Shown piece by piece: positions 1 through 6,450 of a DNA stretch of 64,000 nucleotides; the stretch's first letter is position 1; each line of letters opens with the position of its first letter. Origin of the DNA: Rhodobacteraceae bacterium F11138 (lineage in GTDB: Bacteria > Pseudomonadota > Alphaproteobacteria > Rhodobacterales > Rhodobacteraceae); assembly GCA_016521575.1 (NCBI GenBank), contig JAEKDP010000001.1, positions 663,894 through 727,893 on the forward strand, given 5' to 3'. The position numbers and the translations under genes were made by a program. The notes under the pieces were generated by a model. It ran no database searches. It was given only the letters and a program-made list of their open reading frames with translations, and was not told the DNA's origin.

Positions 1-1
1 G

Positions 2-49
2 GTCGGCGTGTCCGAACGGCCCCGCCCGGATGACATGGTGGTCCACTAA
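2..49 (+). CDS. possible C-terminal tail of an upstream protein (partial)
   Basis: In the frame starting at base 2 the window opens with codons reading VGVSERPRPDDMVVH followed by TAA. The 5' part lies outside the window, so the family cannot be recognised. A terminator hairpin lies about 115 bp downstream on the same strand, which fits a gene ending here, but 15 codons are weak support and this could be chance. Confidence 0.25.
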   Translation, partial: VGVSERPRPDDMVVH

Positions 50-78
50 AGCGTTCCGCCTTTGACCTGATCGATCTC

Positions 79-129
79 GTATCACCTATCGCGTTGAAGT
101 CGCGGATTTCAGGCAGCGAAAGGTGATAC
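79..129. repeat. 9-bp inverted repeat, possible RNA stem
   Basis: GTATCACCT at 79-87 is the exact reverse complement of AGGTGATAC at 121-129, with 33 bases between. It sits in a gene-free stretch that ends in a strong terminator (165-200). This could be the stem of a small transcript or an mRNA 3' end. No function is claimed. Confidence 0.35.
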
Positions 130-164
130 AGGTTCAAGGCGAATTGCCCTAGACCCGATTTCTT

Positions 165-200
165 GAACGCCCGCCCGATGAACGGCGGGCGTTCTTGTTT
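165..200 (+). terminator. rho-independent terminator
   Basis: An 11-bp perfect stem (GAACGCCCGCC at 165-175, GGCGGGCGTTC at 184-194) with an 8-base loop is followed by a T-rich stretch, TTGTTT. It is oriented for transcription on the plus strand and would end the gene upstream of the window or a small transcript beginning near base 50. Confidence 0.7.
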
Positions 201-273
201 GTCCCGACAACGGGTTTCACGCTAGTACGGGGACTTTGGGCAAAGCGCCTCGGCCCGCGAGGGATGAACAGGT

Positions 274-714
274 CTACTGTTCGATCGCCTCTTGCGCGAT
301 GGCGCTCAGCAGGGTCTGGACCTCTTGCATCGCGCCGTCCGGAAAATTCTGATGGCCGACAACGACCTGTCCTGGCGGGGTGACCAGTTCAGCCACGAAA
401 ATGCCATAGGGACAGAACGCGATATTCATCCGGTCGGCTTCCATCATTTTGCGCGATAGGCTGGCCGAGCAAAAATTGTAGACATCCGCGCGCGCGAAAA
501 GCTTTACGTCCGATCCGACATCGGCCCGGGTGCGGTCCAGCATCTCGCCCACATGGCTGACATGATCGACGACCAGACCCCGGTCCAGGATCGCGCTTTC
601 CAACCCGAAGATCACGTCGTCAAAAGATTGTTGCGTTTCATAACTGGTCATGTCCTGCGCTGCTGCCGACTGGATCGCGCAGGCCAGGCCGACTCCGACC
701 ACCCAAGATTTCAT
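274..714 (-). CDS. secreted DUF302-like protein
   Basis: A 146-residue protein. The start at 714 is chosen because AAAGGA lies just upstream and a clear signal peptide follows (MKSWVVGVGLACAIQSAAAQ, cleavage expected after AAA). A longer frame extends upstream but is not protein-like. The mature part resembles the DUF302 domain: an N-terminal SYETQQSFDDVIFGLESAI segment, two central cysteines (NFCSAS, AFCPYG) and a final FPDGAMQEVQTLL helix. The family has no settled biochemical role; a periplasmic location is inferred from the signal peptide. It is a single gene just outside the integrated element and probably ancestral chromosome. Confidence 0.75.
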   Translation of the reverse strand: MKSWVVGVGLACAIQSAAAQDMTSYETQQSFDDVIFGLESAILDRGLVVDHVSHVGEMLDRTRADVGSDVKLFARADVYNFCSASLSRKMMEADRMNIAFCPYGIFVAELVTPPGQVVVGHQNFPDGAMQEVQTLLSAIAQEAIEQ

Positions 715-1039
715 GTCTGCGTTCCTTTGTGTTCCTCGACTCGAATGTCTGTGCCCGTATGACCGCAGGCTCAAGTGGCTGGTTTGGCAAAACCCGCGTC
801 TCTGCAACCTGCGACAACTCAAATACAGACTATCATGTTTGGCGGGCGTGATGTCCACAATGTGACGATTGCGGCCGGGTTGGCATGGTTTGGCCATTCC
901 GCTCAGCGTCGGCATATCTGCACCGGGGTCATCAGCCAATCGGACCAAGACAGGGCAGACGAACCCATGACCCGGGGACCGCTACATCGGAACCGTTCCA
1001 AAGCCGGTTGTCAGGCTATCCGTTCGCTTTTGATGAATA
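715..1039. other. gene-free stretch between the DUF302 gene and the att site
   Basis: About 325 bases without a convincing gene on either strand. Open frames here lack ribosome binding sites and protein-like composition. The part next to 714 presumably holds the promoter of the DUF302 gene. Nothing else is recognised before the tRNA-Pro fragment begins at 1040. Confidence 0.5.
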
Positions 1040-1089
1040 TGGTCGGAGTGGCGAGATTCGAACTCACGACCCCTGCCTCCCGAAGACAG
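1040..1089 (-). repeat. attachment site, distal copy (tRNA-Pro 3' fragment)
   Basis: These 50 bases are identical to 9646-9695, the 3' end of the tRNA-Pro gene from the anticodon loop to the encoded CCA. The 5' half of the tRNA is absent here, so this is not a functional tRNA but the displaced end left by integration. It marks the left border of the element, 91 bp from the end of the integrase gene. Confidence 0.95.
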
Positions 1090-1166
1090 ATCAAGCAATG
1101 ATATTCTCTCTTTGATCATGGTTTACACCTATTTTGTAGCGTCCCGTACGACATTGTTTCACATTC

Positions 1167-1190
1167 AAACTGTGTGGCCTCACAGCTTCC
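1167..1190. repeat. 24-bp repeat near left end, candidate integrase arm site
   Basis: The 24 bases match 9576-9599 at 23 positions. The core CTGTGYGGCCTCACAG is itself a dyad. This copy overlaps the last codons of the integrase gene and lies 78 bp inside the left att repeat; its partner lies 47 bp inside the right one. Paired inward repeats close to both attachment cores are what integrase or excisionase arm-binding sites look like. That role is inference. Confidence 0.5.
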
Positions 1191-2277
1191 TACCTCCACG
1201 TTCCATTGCCTTGACAGTACTGTCTTGATGGTCGGGGTGATGGTGGGCATAGACGCGATGCATGGTCTCGATGCTGACACCGAAGTAACCAGCAGTTTCC
1301 CAGATGTCCGCCCCGGCTTGCATCGCCCATGTGATTGCTGTGTGGCGTAGCGTGTGAGGCGTGACCCCCGTTCCAGTCAGCCCAGATTCTGCCAAGGCTG
1401 TGCCCCAAGCCGTCTTAATCGACCCAACGCCCGCCCCCTTGTATTCAACGACCCACCGACCGTGACTTTGTTCCCAGCAGCGCAGATGCGCGGCCAACTG
1501 ACGGGGCAGGCGGATCGCTGGGCGCTTTTTCTTGGTGTCGGCTTCCCCCAACCCACGGCGATACATTGTGCCGCGTTCGGTATCGACCCAACCGCCCGAT
1601 GTGTTTGGCGTGAAACGCAATCGCAGAATGGCTGTCTTCCGAGTTCCGGTATACAGACCGACGAGAATGAACTTCGCCAGATGCTTGGACTCTGGATTGC
1701 GCCAAGCAGACCAAAGTAACCGTGCTGCTTCACTCCTGGTTAACCAGCGGTCTTTCGGCTCTGTCTTTGCAGGCAAATGAACCTTTGGTGGGTTCACAAC
1801 ATAGCCTTCATCGCGGCAGTAGGTGATTGCGGCCGCCAACGTACCCAACTCCTTGCGGATCGTGCTGGGTGCAACGGGCGTAGTCTCCAAGACTTCTTTG
1901 GTTTTCGAATCCTGCTTCACCACCTTGCGCCTTGATCGACCGTAAGCCCTGCAGGTTTCGCGAGTGATGGTCGAAAGCGGCCGCTCTCCCCAGAACGGAA
2001 CCAGCGCTTCGATCGCGTAGCCGATTCTGGCGGGATCTTTTACGTTTGGGGCGTGTTCATTGGCGTAGGTCACCAACGCGGCGGCTACGGTCATCTCCGA
2101 GGCTGTAGCGGGACCACGGGGGCGGTCCCTTTCTGCAAGGTAGAGTTTGAGCTGCTTTTCAGCCTCTTTGCTGTCTCGAGTGCCTGTTGAGCGTTCCCCG
2201 CGACCGGAGTCGCGGATAATGTAGATGCCGGTGTCCTTGCGACGGTAGAGGCGGGGGCCCTTGGCGTACTGCGGCAT
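1180..2277 (-). CDS. int: tyrosine-family site-specific integrase
   Basis: A 365-residue phage-type tyrosine recombinase. The N-terminal part (residues 1-60) has the KGPRLYRRKDTGIYIIRD arm-binding-like start common to Rhodobacterales prophage integrases. A SAM-like core-binding region follows (about 62-160), then the catalytic domain. Visible catalytic residues are R213 (GLYTGTRKTA), H308 and R311 (HTLRHTA), and Y343 (HRVYAHH) as the likely nucleophile. It should catalyse recombination between the phage attachment site and the 3' end of tRNA-Pro(CGG). It ends 91 bp from the left att copy, the usual place for an integrase. Its first 187 bases overlap the upstream HTH gene in another frame. All catalytic positions are present, so it looks functional. 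Confidence 0.95.
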   Translation of the reverse strand: MPQYAKGPRLYRRKDTGIYIIRDSGRGERSTGTRDSKEAEKQLKLYLAERDRPRGPATASEMTVAAALVTYANEHAPNVKDPARIGYAIEALVPFWGERPLSTITRETCRAYGRSRRKVVKQDSKTKEVLETTPVAPSTIRKELGTLAAAITYCRDEGYVVNPPKVHLPAKTEPKDRWLTRSEAARLLWSAWRNPESKHLAKFILVGLYTGTRKTAILRLRFTPNTSGGWVDTERGTMYRRGLGEADTKKKRPAIRLPRQLAAHLRCWEQSHGRWVVEYKGAGVGSIKTAWGTALAESGLTGTGVTPHTLRHTAITWAMQAGADIWETAGYFGVSIETMHRVYAHHHPDHQDSTVKAMERGGRKL

Positions 2278-2435
2278 GCGTTCAAAATCTCCTCAAAGTC
2301 ATCTGGCGAAATTCGCTTCCGGTTGCCGAACCGTATGAATAGTCCAAGTTCTTCTGCGACGCGCTCGACAACGGCTTTCGGTGCTCCAAGTATTTTGGCC
2401 GCTTCTTTTGTCGTTACAGTGAGAACTTGTGACAT
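2091..2435 (-). CDS. HTH protein, excisionase-like
   Basis: A 114-residue protein whose first 50 residues form a helix-turn-helix of the excisionase/AlpA sort (VTTKEAAKILGAPKAVVERV, then RFGNRKRISPDDFEEIL). The rest is Ala/Pro/Thr/Ser-rich and overlaps the integrase start by 187 bp in another frame, so the tail is under double constraint and may be dispensable. Its position directly upstream of int suggests a role as directionality factor or integrase regulator. A plain transcription regulator is the alternative. The function rests on the fold and neighbourhood only. Confidence 0.65.
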   Translation of the reverse strand: MSQVLTVTTKEAAKILGAPKAVVERVAEELGLFIRFGNRKRISPDDFEEILNACRSTPRAPASTVARTPASTLSATPVAGNAQQALETAKRLKSSSNSTLQKGTAPVVPLQPRR

Positions 2436-2446
2436 GGTTTTTCTGC

Positions 2447-2710
2447 CTATTTCTCGATTTCGTTTTGATTGCGGCCCAGGTGGCCAGGGCCATCAACTCT
2501 CGGCCCCGGCTCCAGCCCCATCGAAATTTTGGTAACGCACTTCCTGCCAGCGCGCAGGACAAGGATCTTGCCCCCCGGAGCGAATTGGCTGGGCCGATAC
2601 AAGCGATTTTCAAAAACCACTTCCGTGTCGGTTTCCTCGACGATCTCGACCAGCTCGAAAAGCTCGAGATCGCAGTAGGGGTCGGGCAGTTTGATAGTGG
2701 TGTGAAACAT
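2447..2710 (-). CDS. hypothetical phage-element protein
   Basis: An 87-residue protein starting MFHTTIKLPDPYCDLELFELVEIVEE. The start at 2710 is chosen over one at 2752 because it has AAGGG about 7 bases upstream and lies just after the stop of the preceding gene (2721). It is acidic in the first half with a basic middle (VLRAGRKCVTKI). I do not recognise the family. It lies in a minus-strand run with the genes on either side (gaps of about 10 bp), so it is probably co-transcribed with the HTH gene and integrase. Confidence 0.6.
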   Translation of the reverse strand: MFHTTIKLPDPYCDLELFELVEIVEETDTEVVFENRLYRPSQFAPGGKILVLRAGRKCVTKISMGLEPGPRVDGPGHLGRNQNEIEK

Positions 2711-2720
2711 CTCGAAGCCC

Positions 2721-3437
2721 TTAGGTATCCGAGGCATCCAGATCCGCCCCAATCGGCGCGGCTTTTTTGGCCTTCAAGATGTCGCGGCCCCGCAGGACAT
2801 ACCCTTTCGCCAAGGCCCGTTCTTTGGCATATCGATAAGCAAACAACAGGTTCACAACCGAGAAGTGCGCCACTCCAGTCTTGACCGCGTTGAACCTCAC
2901 GTCCCGATTGGAGATACCTTCCGAGAAAAAGGCTTCAATCGTGCTGTTGAAACGACAACCGGCTTCGGTCGGGTCACAGCCGTAGCTGATTTCGCTATAC
3001 CCAAACCCATGCAAGTCATCGTGCGTGCCTGCGATTTTGAAAACAATATTCATATCGTTGACGCGTTTCCCTGCGTCCAGGCGATCAAAGAAGGCGCCAA
3101 TGTAACTCCATTGTCTCTGCACCAGCGGGGACGCGACAATGGCGGTTAAACCGGCACCCTGCGCCATTTCCAAGACCGTGCCAGCCACAACGTGCTGCCC
3201 GTCATAGCGCCTCTGCACGTTGGTTTCGAATCCATCATCGTCCCACGGCACAACACCACGTGCGAGATCTCCACGAACCGACGCTTTTGTGCGTCCCAAG
3301 AGGATGGCCAGTTCACCGGTGCGGATAGTCTTCTTAAAGTCCACTGCATCACCTATGTGCATAATCGATTTATCACATACTGTTTTCTTCAGTCCGGACA
3401 AGTCAATTACTTTTTTGATATCCCCATCGGATTTCAA
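2721..3437 (-). CDS. hypothetical protein with possible HTH segment
   Basis: A 238-residue protein. Residues 38-60 (GELAILLGRTKASVRGDLARG) look like a winged-helix/MerR-type DNA-reading segment. The rest (VAGTVLEMAQGAGLTAIVASPLVQRQWSYIGAFFDRL and onward) matches no family I know. The start is uncertain: ATG at 3437 is used, but ATG at 3362 is possible and neither has a strong ribosome binding site. It lies between the regulatory genes and the integrase operon, so an element-specific regulator is a fair guess, no more. Confidence 0.6.
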   Translation of the reverse strand: MKSDGDIKKVIDLSGLKKTVCDKSIMHIGDAVDFKKTIRTGELAILLGRTKASVRGDLARGVVPWDDDGFETNVQRRYDGQHVVAGTVLEMAQGAGLTAIVASPLVQRQWSYIGAFFDRLDAGKRVNDMNIVFKIAGTHDDLHGFGYSEISYGCDPTEAGCRFNSTIEAFFSEGISNRDVRFNAVKTGVAHFSVVNLLFAYRYAKERALAKGYVLRGRDILKAKKAAPIGADLDASDT

Positions 3438-3487
3438 TCAGCTTATTTGCTTGACTGCTTCGAGGACTCTGCGGCTTGCGTGGAAAT

Positions 3488-3649
3488 TCACCCGCCATCG
3501 ATGGCGTTCGGCGGGCCGGACTGACCCGAAGCGCCCCGCCACTTCCCCCGCATGAACAAGGGTTCCCGGCGATCAATGGCAAGCCAAGGCGCGCCCAGGT
3601 AGTTCATGTTCAGACCACAAAGCCGGGCGACTATTCTAGCTATCCGCAT
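3488..3649 (-). CDS. possible small overlapping protein
   Basis: A 53-codon frame starting MRIARIVARLCGLNMNYLG that overlaps the end of the upstream gene by 14 bp and fills an otherwise empty 200-bp gap. A GGGGA stretch lies upstream of the start at a slightly long distance. The C-terminus (RGKWRGASGQSGPPNAIDGG) is glycine-rich. There is no family match; it may be a non-coding spacer. Confidence 0.3.
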   Translation of the reverse strand: MRIARIVARLCGLNMNYLGAPWLAIDRREPLFMRGKWRGASGQSGPPNAIDGG

Positions 3650-3953
3650 CAGGATTTTTCCCCATTTTGGCGTAAAATCCAATCCGGTGCCTGCAATGAA
3701 GATCGTCCAATTCCCCGTATATCTCGTCGCAAAGCCGGTGGATAACCTCGAACATTCCTTCCCAGCCAACTGCGCCCAAATCTACACTCATATCGGAATC
3801 CGCAGCGCAGCGGCCCACGCGGGCAAGGGCCTTGATTTGGACGATTTTTTCAAACGCATCATCAACCCTACCTGAGGTATACATGCTTCGGTATTGGGGA
3901 ATCCTGGCAATCGGCAAACCTGTATCGGTCGCGCAAACGCGGTCTTTGGTCAT
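3636..3953 (-). CDS. hypothetical phage-element protein
   Basis: A 105-residue protein with a good ribosome binding site (AAAGGA, 6 bases before the ATG at 3953). The sequence is protein-like throughout (for example FEKIVQIKALARVGRCAADSD and GMFEVIHRLCDEIYGELDDL) and predicted mainly helical, but I recognise no family. It starts 15 bp after the stop of the small ribbon-helix-helix gene, so the two are likely co-transcribed from the 4139-4176 promoter region. Confidence 0.65.
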   Translation of the reverse strand: MTKDRVCATDTGLPIARIPQYRSMYTSGRVDDAFEKIVQIKALARVGRCAADSDMSVDLGAVGWEGMFEVIHRLCDEIYGELDDLHCRHRIGFYAKMGKNPDADS

Positions 3954-3968
3954 TGGATTTCCTTTCGG

Positions 3969-4127
3969 TTAGGGGTTGGTTTCGTGTTCTGCGTTGCGGG
4001 CCATGCGTTCCCGAATGGCGCGGATCACTTCGGAGTTCTGAGAAGATGCATTTTCCTCAGATTGAGCAGCAAGCCACACTTTGAGGTCTCGGGGCAATCT
4101 GAGAAGCAATTGCGGTCGGTCAGCCAT
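3969..4127 (-). CDS. Arc-type ribbon-helix-helix repressor (52 aa)
   Basis: A 52-residue protein reading MADRPQLLLRLPRDLKVWLA and ending NAEHETNP. The strand segment RPQLLLRLP followed by two helices (RDLKVWLAAQSEEN and NSEVIRAIRERMAR) is the Arc/MetJ ribbon-helix-helix pattern, close in size to P22 Arc (53 residues). GGGAG sits 6 bases before the ATG. It is divergent from a second RHH gene at 4227 across a 32-bp dyad, and is probably the first gene of the leftward control operon. The likely role is dimeric or tetrameric binding to the dyad to control both directions. Confidence 0.8.
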   Translation of the reverse strand: MADRPQLLLRLPRDLKVWLAAQSEENASSQNSEVIRAIRERMARNAEHETNP

Positions 4128-4138
4128 TCGAGTCTCCC

Positions 4139-4209
4139 ATCATATCCATTTGCGATGTATCGCATATGGATATCATTGCATCAACCAAAAAATGATCGCA
4201 CATGGCGAT
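4139..4209. promoter_or_regulatory. divergent promoter with 32-bp dyad operator
   Basis: Bases 4142-4173 form a near-perfect dyad: ATATCCAT/ATGGATAT outer arms (4142-4149, 4166-4173) and TGCGAT/ATCGCA inner arms (4151-4156, 4159-4164), with only two unpaired positions per half-turn set. TATGAT (minus, 4144-4139) and TATCAT (plus, 4171-4176) lie symmetrically on its two edges and resemble -10 boxes of the divergent RHH genes. A second ATCGCA (4195-4200) faces an imperfect copy, GGCGAT (4204-4209). The layout suggests one operator that silences both promoters. The binding protein is presumably one or both RHH products. Confidence 0.7.
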
Positions 4210-4226
4210 AGAAACGCGAGGGGCCC

Positions 4227-4538
4227 ATGAGCGATACGTCTAGACGGAAACAGGATCAGTTCATTGTTCGCCTGCCAGACGGCATGCGCGACCGCATAAA
4301 ATTGGCGGCAGAGGGCAATAATCGAAGCATGAACGCCGAAATAGTCGCAACGCTGGAGCGGGCATACCCGCCGCCCAAGCCCAAGAGCAGCTACGAAGAA
4401 ATCATCGAGGCCGTGAAGGAAGACGGCGAAAGCAGAATCATCAAAGAAGAGGGAACCGAGGTGCATTTCTCCAGGCTAGAAGACGGTCGCGTCATTCTCG
4501 ATATTGTTGACACCCGTCCGGTTCGAGACGTCGACTAG
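4227..4538 (+). CDS. Arc-like RHH protein, probable antitoxin or regulator
   Basis: A 103-residue protein. Residues 9-47 (DQFIVRLPDGMRDRIKLAAE, then SMNAEIVATLERAY) are an Arc-like ribbon-helix-helix DNA-binding domain. The acidic C-terminal half (EEIIEAVKEDGESRI and onward) has the look of a partner-binding tail. The PemK-like toxin gene starts 14 bp downstream, the usual antitoxin-toxin order. It reads away from the small RHH gene across the shared dyad. It may be antitoxin, immunity-type repressor or both; the sequence does not decide. Confidence 0.75.
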   Translation: MSDTSRRKQDQFIVRLPDGMRDRIKLAAEGNNRSMNAEIVATLERAYPPPKPKSSYEEIIEAVKEDGESRIIKEEGTEVHFSRLEDGRVILDIVDTRPVRDVD

Positions 4539-4552
4539 CGGGGTCGCGCCGA

Positions 4553-4957
4553 ATGCCAATCAAGTTTGATGTGAAGCCTCGAACCGTCTTGCTGTGCGAC
4601 TACAGCAAGGGCGGGTTCCGCGCGCCGGAGATGGTGAAGCGCCGCCCGGTCATCGCTATCTCGCCGCGCCTGCGACACAGAACCGGGCTGGTCACTGTTG
4701 TTCCACTGAGTACGACCAAGCCCGAGCGGGTGGCTGATCATCACTGCAAAGTGACATTTCAAAAACCATTGCCGCGCTTCCCTGTCCAAGAATGTTGGGT
4801 CAAGGCTGACATGATCGCCACAGTTTCCTTTGGACGCCTAGACCTTTTCAGCACAGATAGGGACCAGAACGGGAAGCGGAAGTATCTGACTCCGCTTATT
4901 TCAGAGGAAGAGTTCGAACATGTGAAGGCATGTATTCGCGTTTCTCTTGGATTTTGA
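4553..4957 (+). CDS. PemK/MazF-like growth inhibitor (toxin)
   Basis: A 134-residue protein of the PemK/MazF-like type. It opens with the strand-rich KPRTVLLCDYSKGGFRAPEMVK segment, followed by the family hallmark RRPVIAISPRL, a VTVVPLSTTKP strand, and the ECWVKADMIATVSFGRLD region. Members are small toxins, usually sequence-specific mRNA endonucleases neutralised by the product of the preceding gene. The RHH gene ends 14 bp upstream, so the pair forms a type II toxin-antitoxin operon that may stabilise the element. The family match is fair rather than strong; RNase activity is inferred. Confidence 0.7.
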   Translation: MPIKFDVKPRTVLLCDYSKGGFRAPEMVKRRPVIAISPRLRHRTGLVTVVPLSTTKPERVADHHCKVTFQKPLPRFPVQECWVKADMIATVSFGRLDLFSTDRDQNGKRKYLTPLISEEEFEHVKACIRVSLGF

Positions 4958-5074
4958 AAACTGCGTCACAATCGCCCGGAGCGATCCATTAATTGACGAT
5001 TAGGGCCTGTGTCCCTATATTGCCTGTGTCAGCTCGCGCTCTTGCGTTGAGCCTCAAGACCACTTTTTGTGGCG

Positions 5075-5115
5075 ACCCCGCTATGGCGATTCCAAGCCCG
5101 GCGGGGTTTTTCTTT
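5075..5115 (+). terminator. rho-independent terminator after the toxin gene
   Basis: ACCCCGC (5075-5081) pairs with GCGGGGT (5101-5107), followed by a T-rich tract TTTTCTTT. It is on the plus strand about 120 bp beyond the toxin stop and just before the decayed tail gene that comes from the other direction. It likely ends the rightward RHH-toxin transcript. Confidence 0.6.
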
Positions 5116-5135
5116 GTCTTGGGGCTCGGTGAAAC

Positions 5136-6330
5136 CTAGTCCGCCGATATCAACATATACCCTTCGTGGTGCGTGTCGTTCTGCAGATCGACCAGCATCC
5201 GCTTGCAGATGAAATCGCCTTCGACCCTGACCCGTCGCTCGTGTTGCTTTGGCTGCCAGCCTTGAGCGCTCCGACGAGGGCAAGTCCCTTGGTTGTGACC
5301 GCCGAAGCCGCGCCCAGATTGGCCGGAAACGGCAGCTTCAACGCTTCTGCCGCGCCTTGGTGCATGCTGATCAACGCCTGCGCTGCACCAAACACCTGCG
5401 CTCCTTTCAAGACCTTTTCGTTGAACGCCCCAAGCGCGCCTCCAGAATGTCCGACCCGGCCGCCAGGGTAGGCGCCAGCTTTGCCGCGCCTTCTAGATTT
5501 GCAATCTTGGTGCGCTCGTCCGCGTAATCTTGCTCGATCCAGGTCAGGCGCTTCTGAAAATCGTCGCTGGCGGCAAGGATCTCGTCGTGCGTTTCGACTA
5601 TGCCCGACGGCAACAGCGGTTCGGTTGCTGTAGCTCTGCATCATTCGCAGGCAGGTCGCTCCGCAATGTGCGCGCCCAATCCGGCCATTGTGACGGACCA
5701 TCCCCAAAGATCGATGGAGCCGTGAACCCGCCTTCCTGGGCGGCTCGCGCGATCTTGTTGTAGTAGCTTTCGAAGGAACGGCCAGCCTGTTCAAGTTGGC
5801 TGCCGCCAACGAGCTCACGCTCTCCGCAGCGTTCGAGGCAACATTGATCAGTCCAGTGAGAGCCTTTATCGCGTATTCGGACACGAATTCGGCCAATGTC
5901 CGCATACGGTCTTCTACATCGACCAGTGCACCAATCAATTCGCCCTTCGTTCATGCCTTTCAGAGTGTCGGCCACCTTGGTCTGCGACACCCAACGTATC
6001 GGCCGTGAATGCCATGCGCTGACACCGCTCGACACCCATCCCCGACATCTTGACAGGTTGTTGAGTTCCCGTGCCGCTCGGGCAGGACCGGTCAAAGCGT
6101 TGACTAGCCTAGTCTTGCAGCTCCGGCGGCAAGACCGATGGCTGACAGGCCCAAGGCGGACTTCTTGATGCCTGTGGCGTTCAAGGATCTGGAAAAGCCT
6201 TTTGCCGCGCGCGAGGTGTCTTTCAGGTCCCGGCGAAACGGTCGATCATCAGCGGTTATTATCACGGCGACTCTTGTCGCTTGCCAATTGTTCTGTGCCC
6301 TCTGTTCAATTGCGTTCTTTATTTGAGCGC
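5136..6330 (-). pseudogene. decayed tail tape-measure gene
   Basis: Read on the minus strand, phage tape-measure-like stretches appear in succession but in changing frames. They include VAVIITADDR, KKSALGLSAIGLAAGAARLV, ALTGLINVASNAAESVSSLA, SYYNKIARAAQEGGFTAPS, ILAASDDFQKRLTWIEQDY and GAAQALISMHQGAAEALKLP. The final frame ends in HHEGYMLISAD. At least four frame changes separate them (near 5440, 5610, 5800 and 5938). The Ala-rich helical, short form fits the tape-measure proteins of small siphophages, which set tail length. With this many breaks no full protein can be made. The flanking capsid gene is open, so decay is uneven. Confidence 0.75.
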
Positions 6331-6349
6331 CGCGCCTGAATGAAGAGTG

Positions 6350-6448
6350 TCAGGCCGCGCTCATCTCGGGGTTTTCCCACTCACCGAGTAACGGGGGCGA
6401 TTTCTCTTGAGACGACAAAAGAGACTCGGCCCGCCCTGCCGGAACCCG
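6350..6448 (-). pseudogene. possible 3' remnant of a phage gene
   Basis: Directly after the capsid stop a minus-strand frame runs without a start codon and ends ...SPPLLGEWENPEMSAA then TGA at 6350. The composition is protein-like. It may be the last 30 or so codons of a gene that once lay between capsid and tape measure, where head-tail connector and tail genes are expected. If so, an internal deletion ended here. Confidence 0.3.
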
Positions 6449-6450
6449 GC

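Noticed and set aside
1040-1089. A second tRNA-Pro gene at the left att site
   Set aside because: Only the 3' part is present; acceptor 5' strand and D arm are missing, so it cannot fold as a tRNA.
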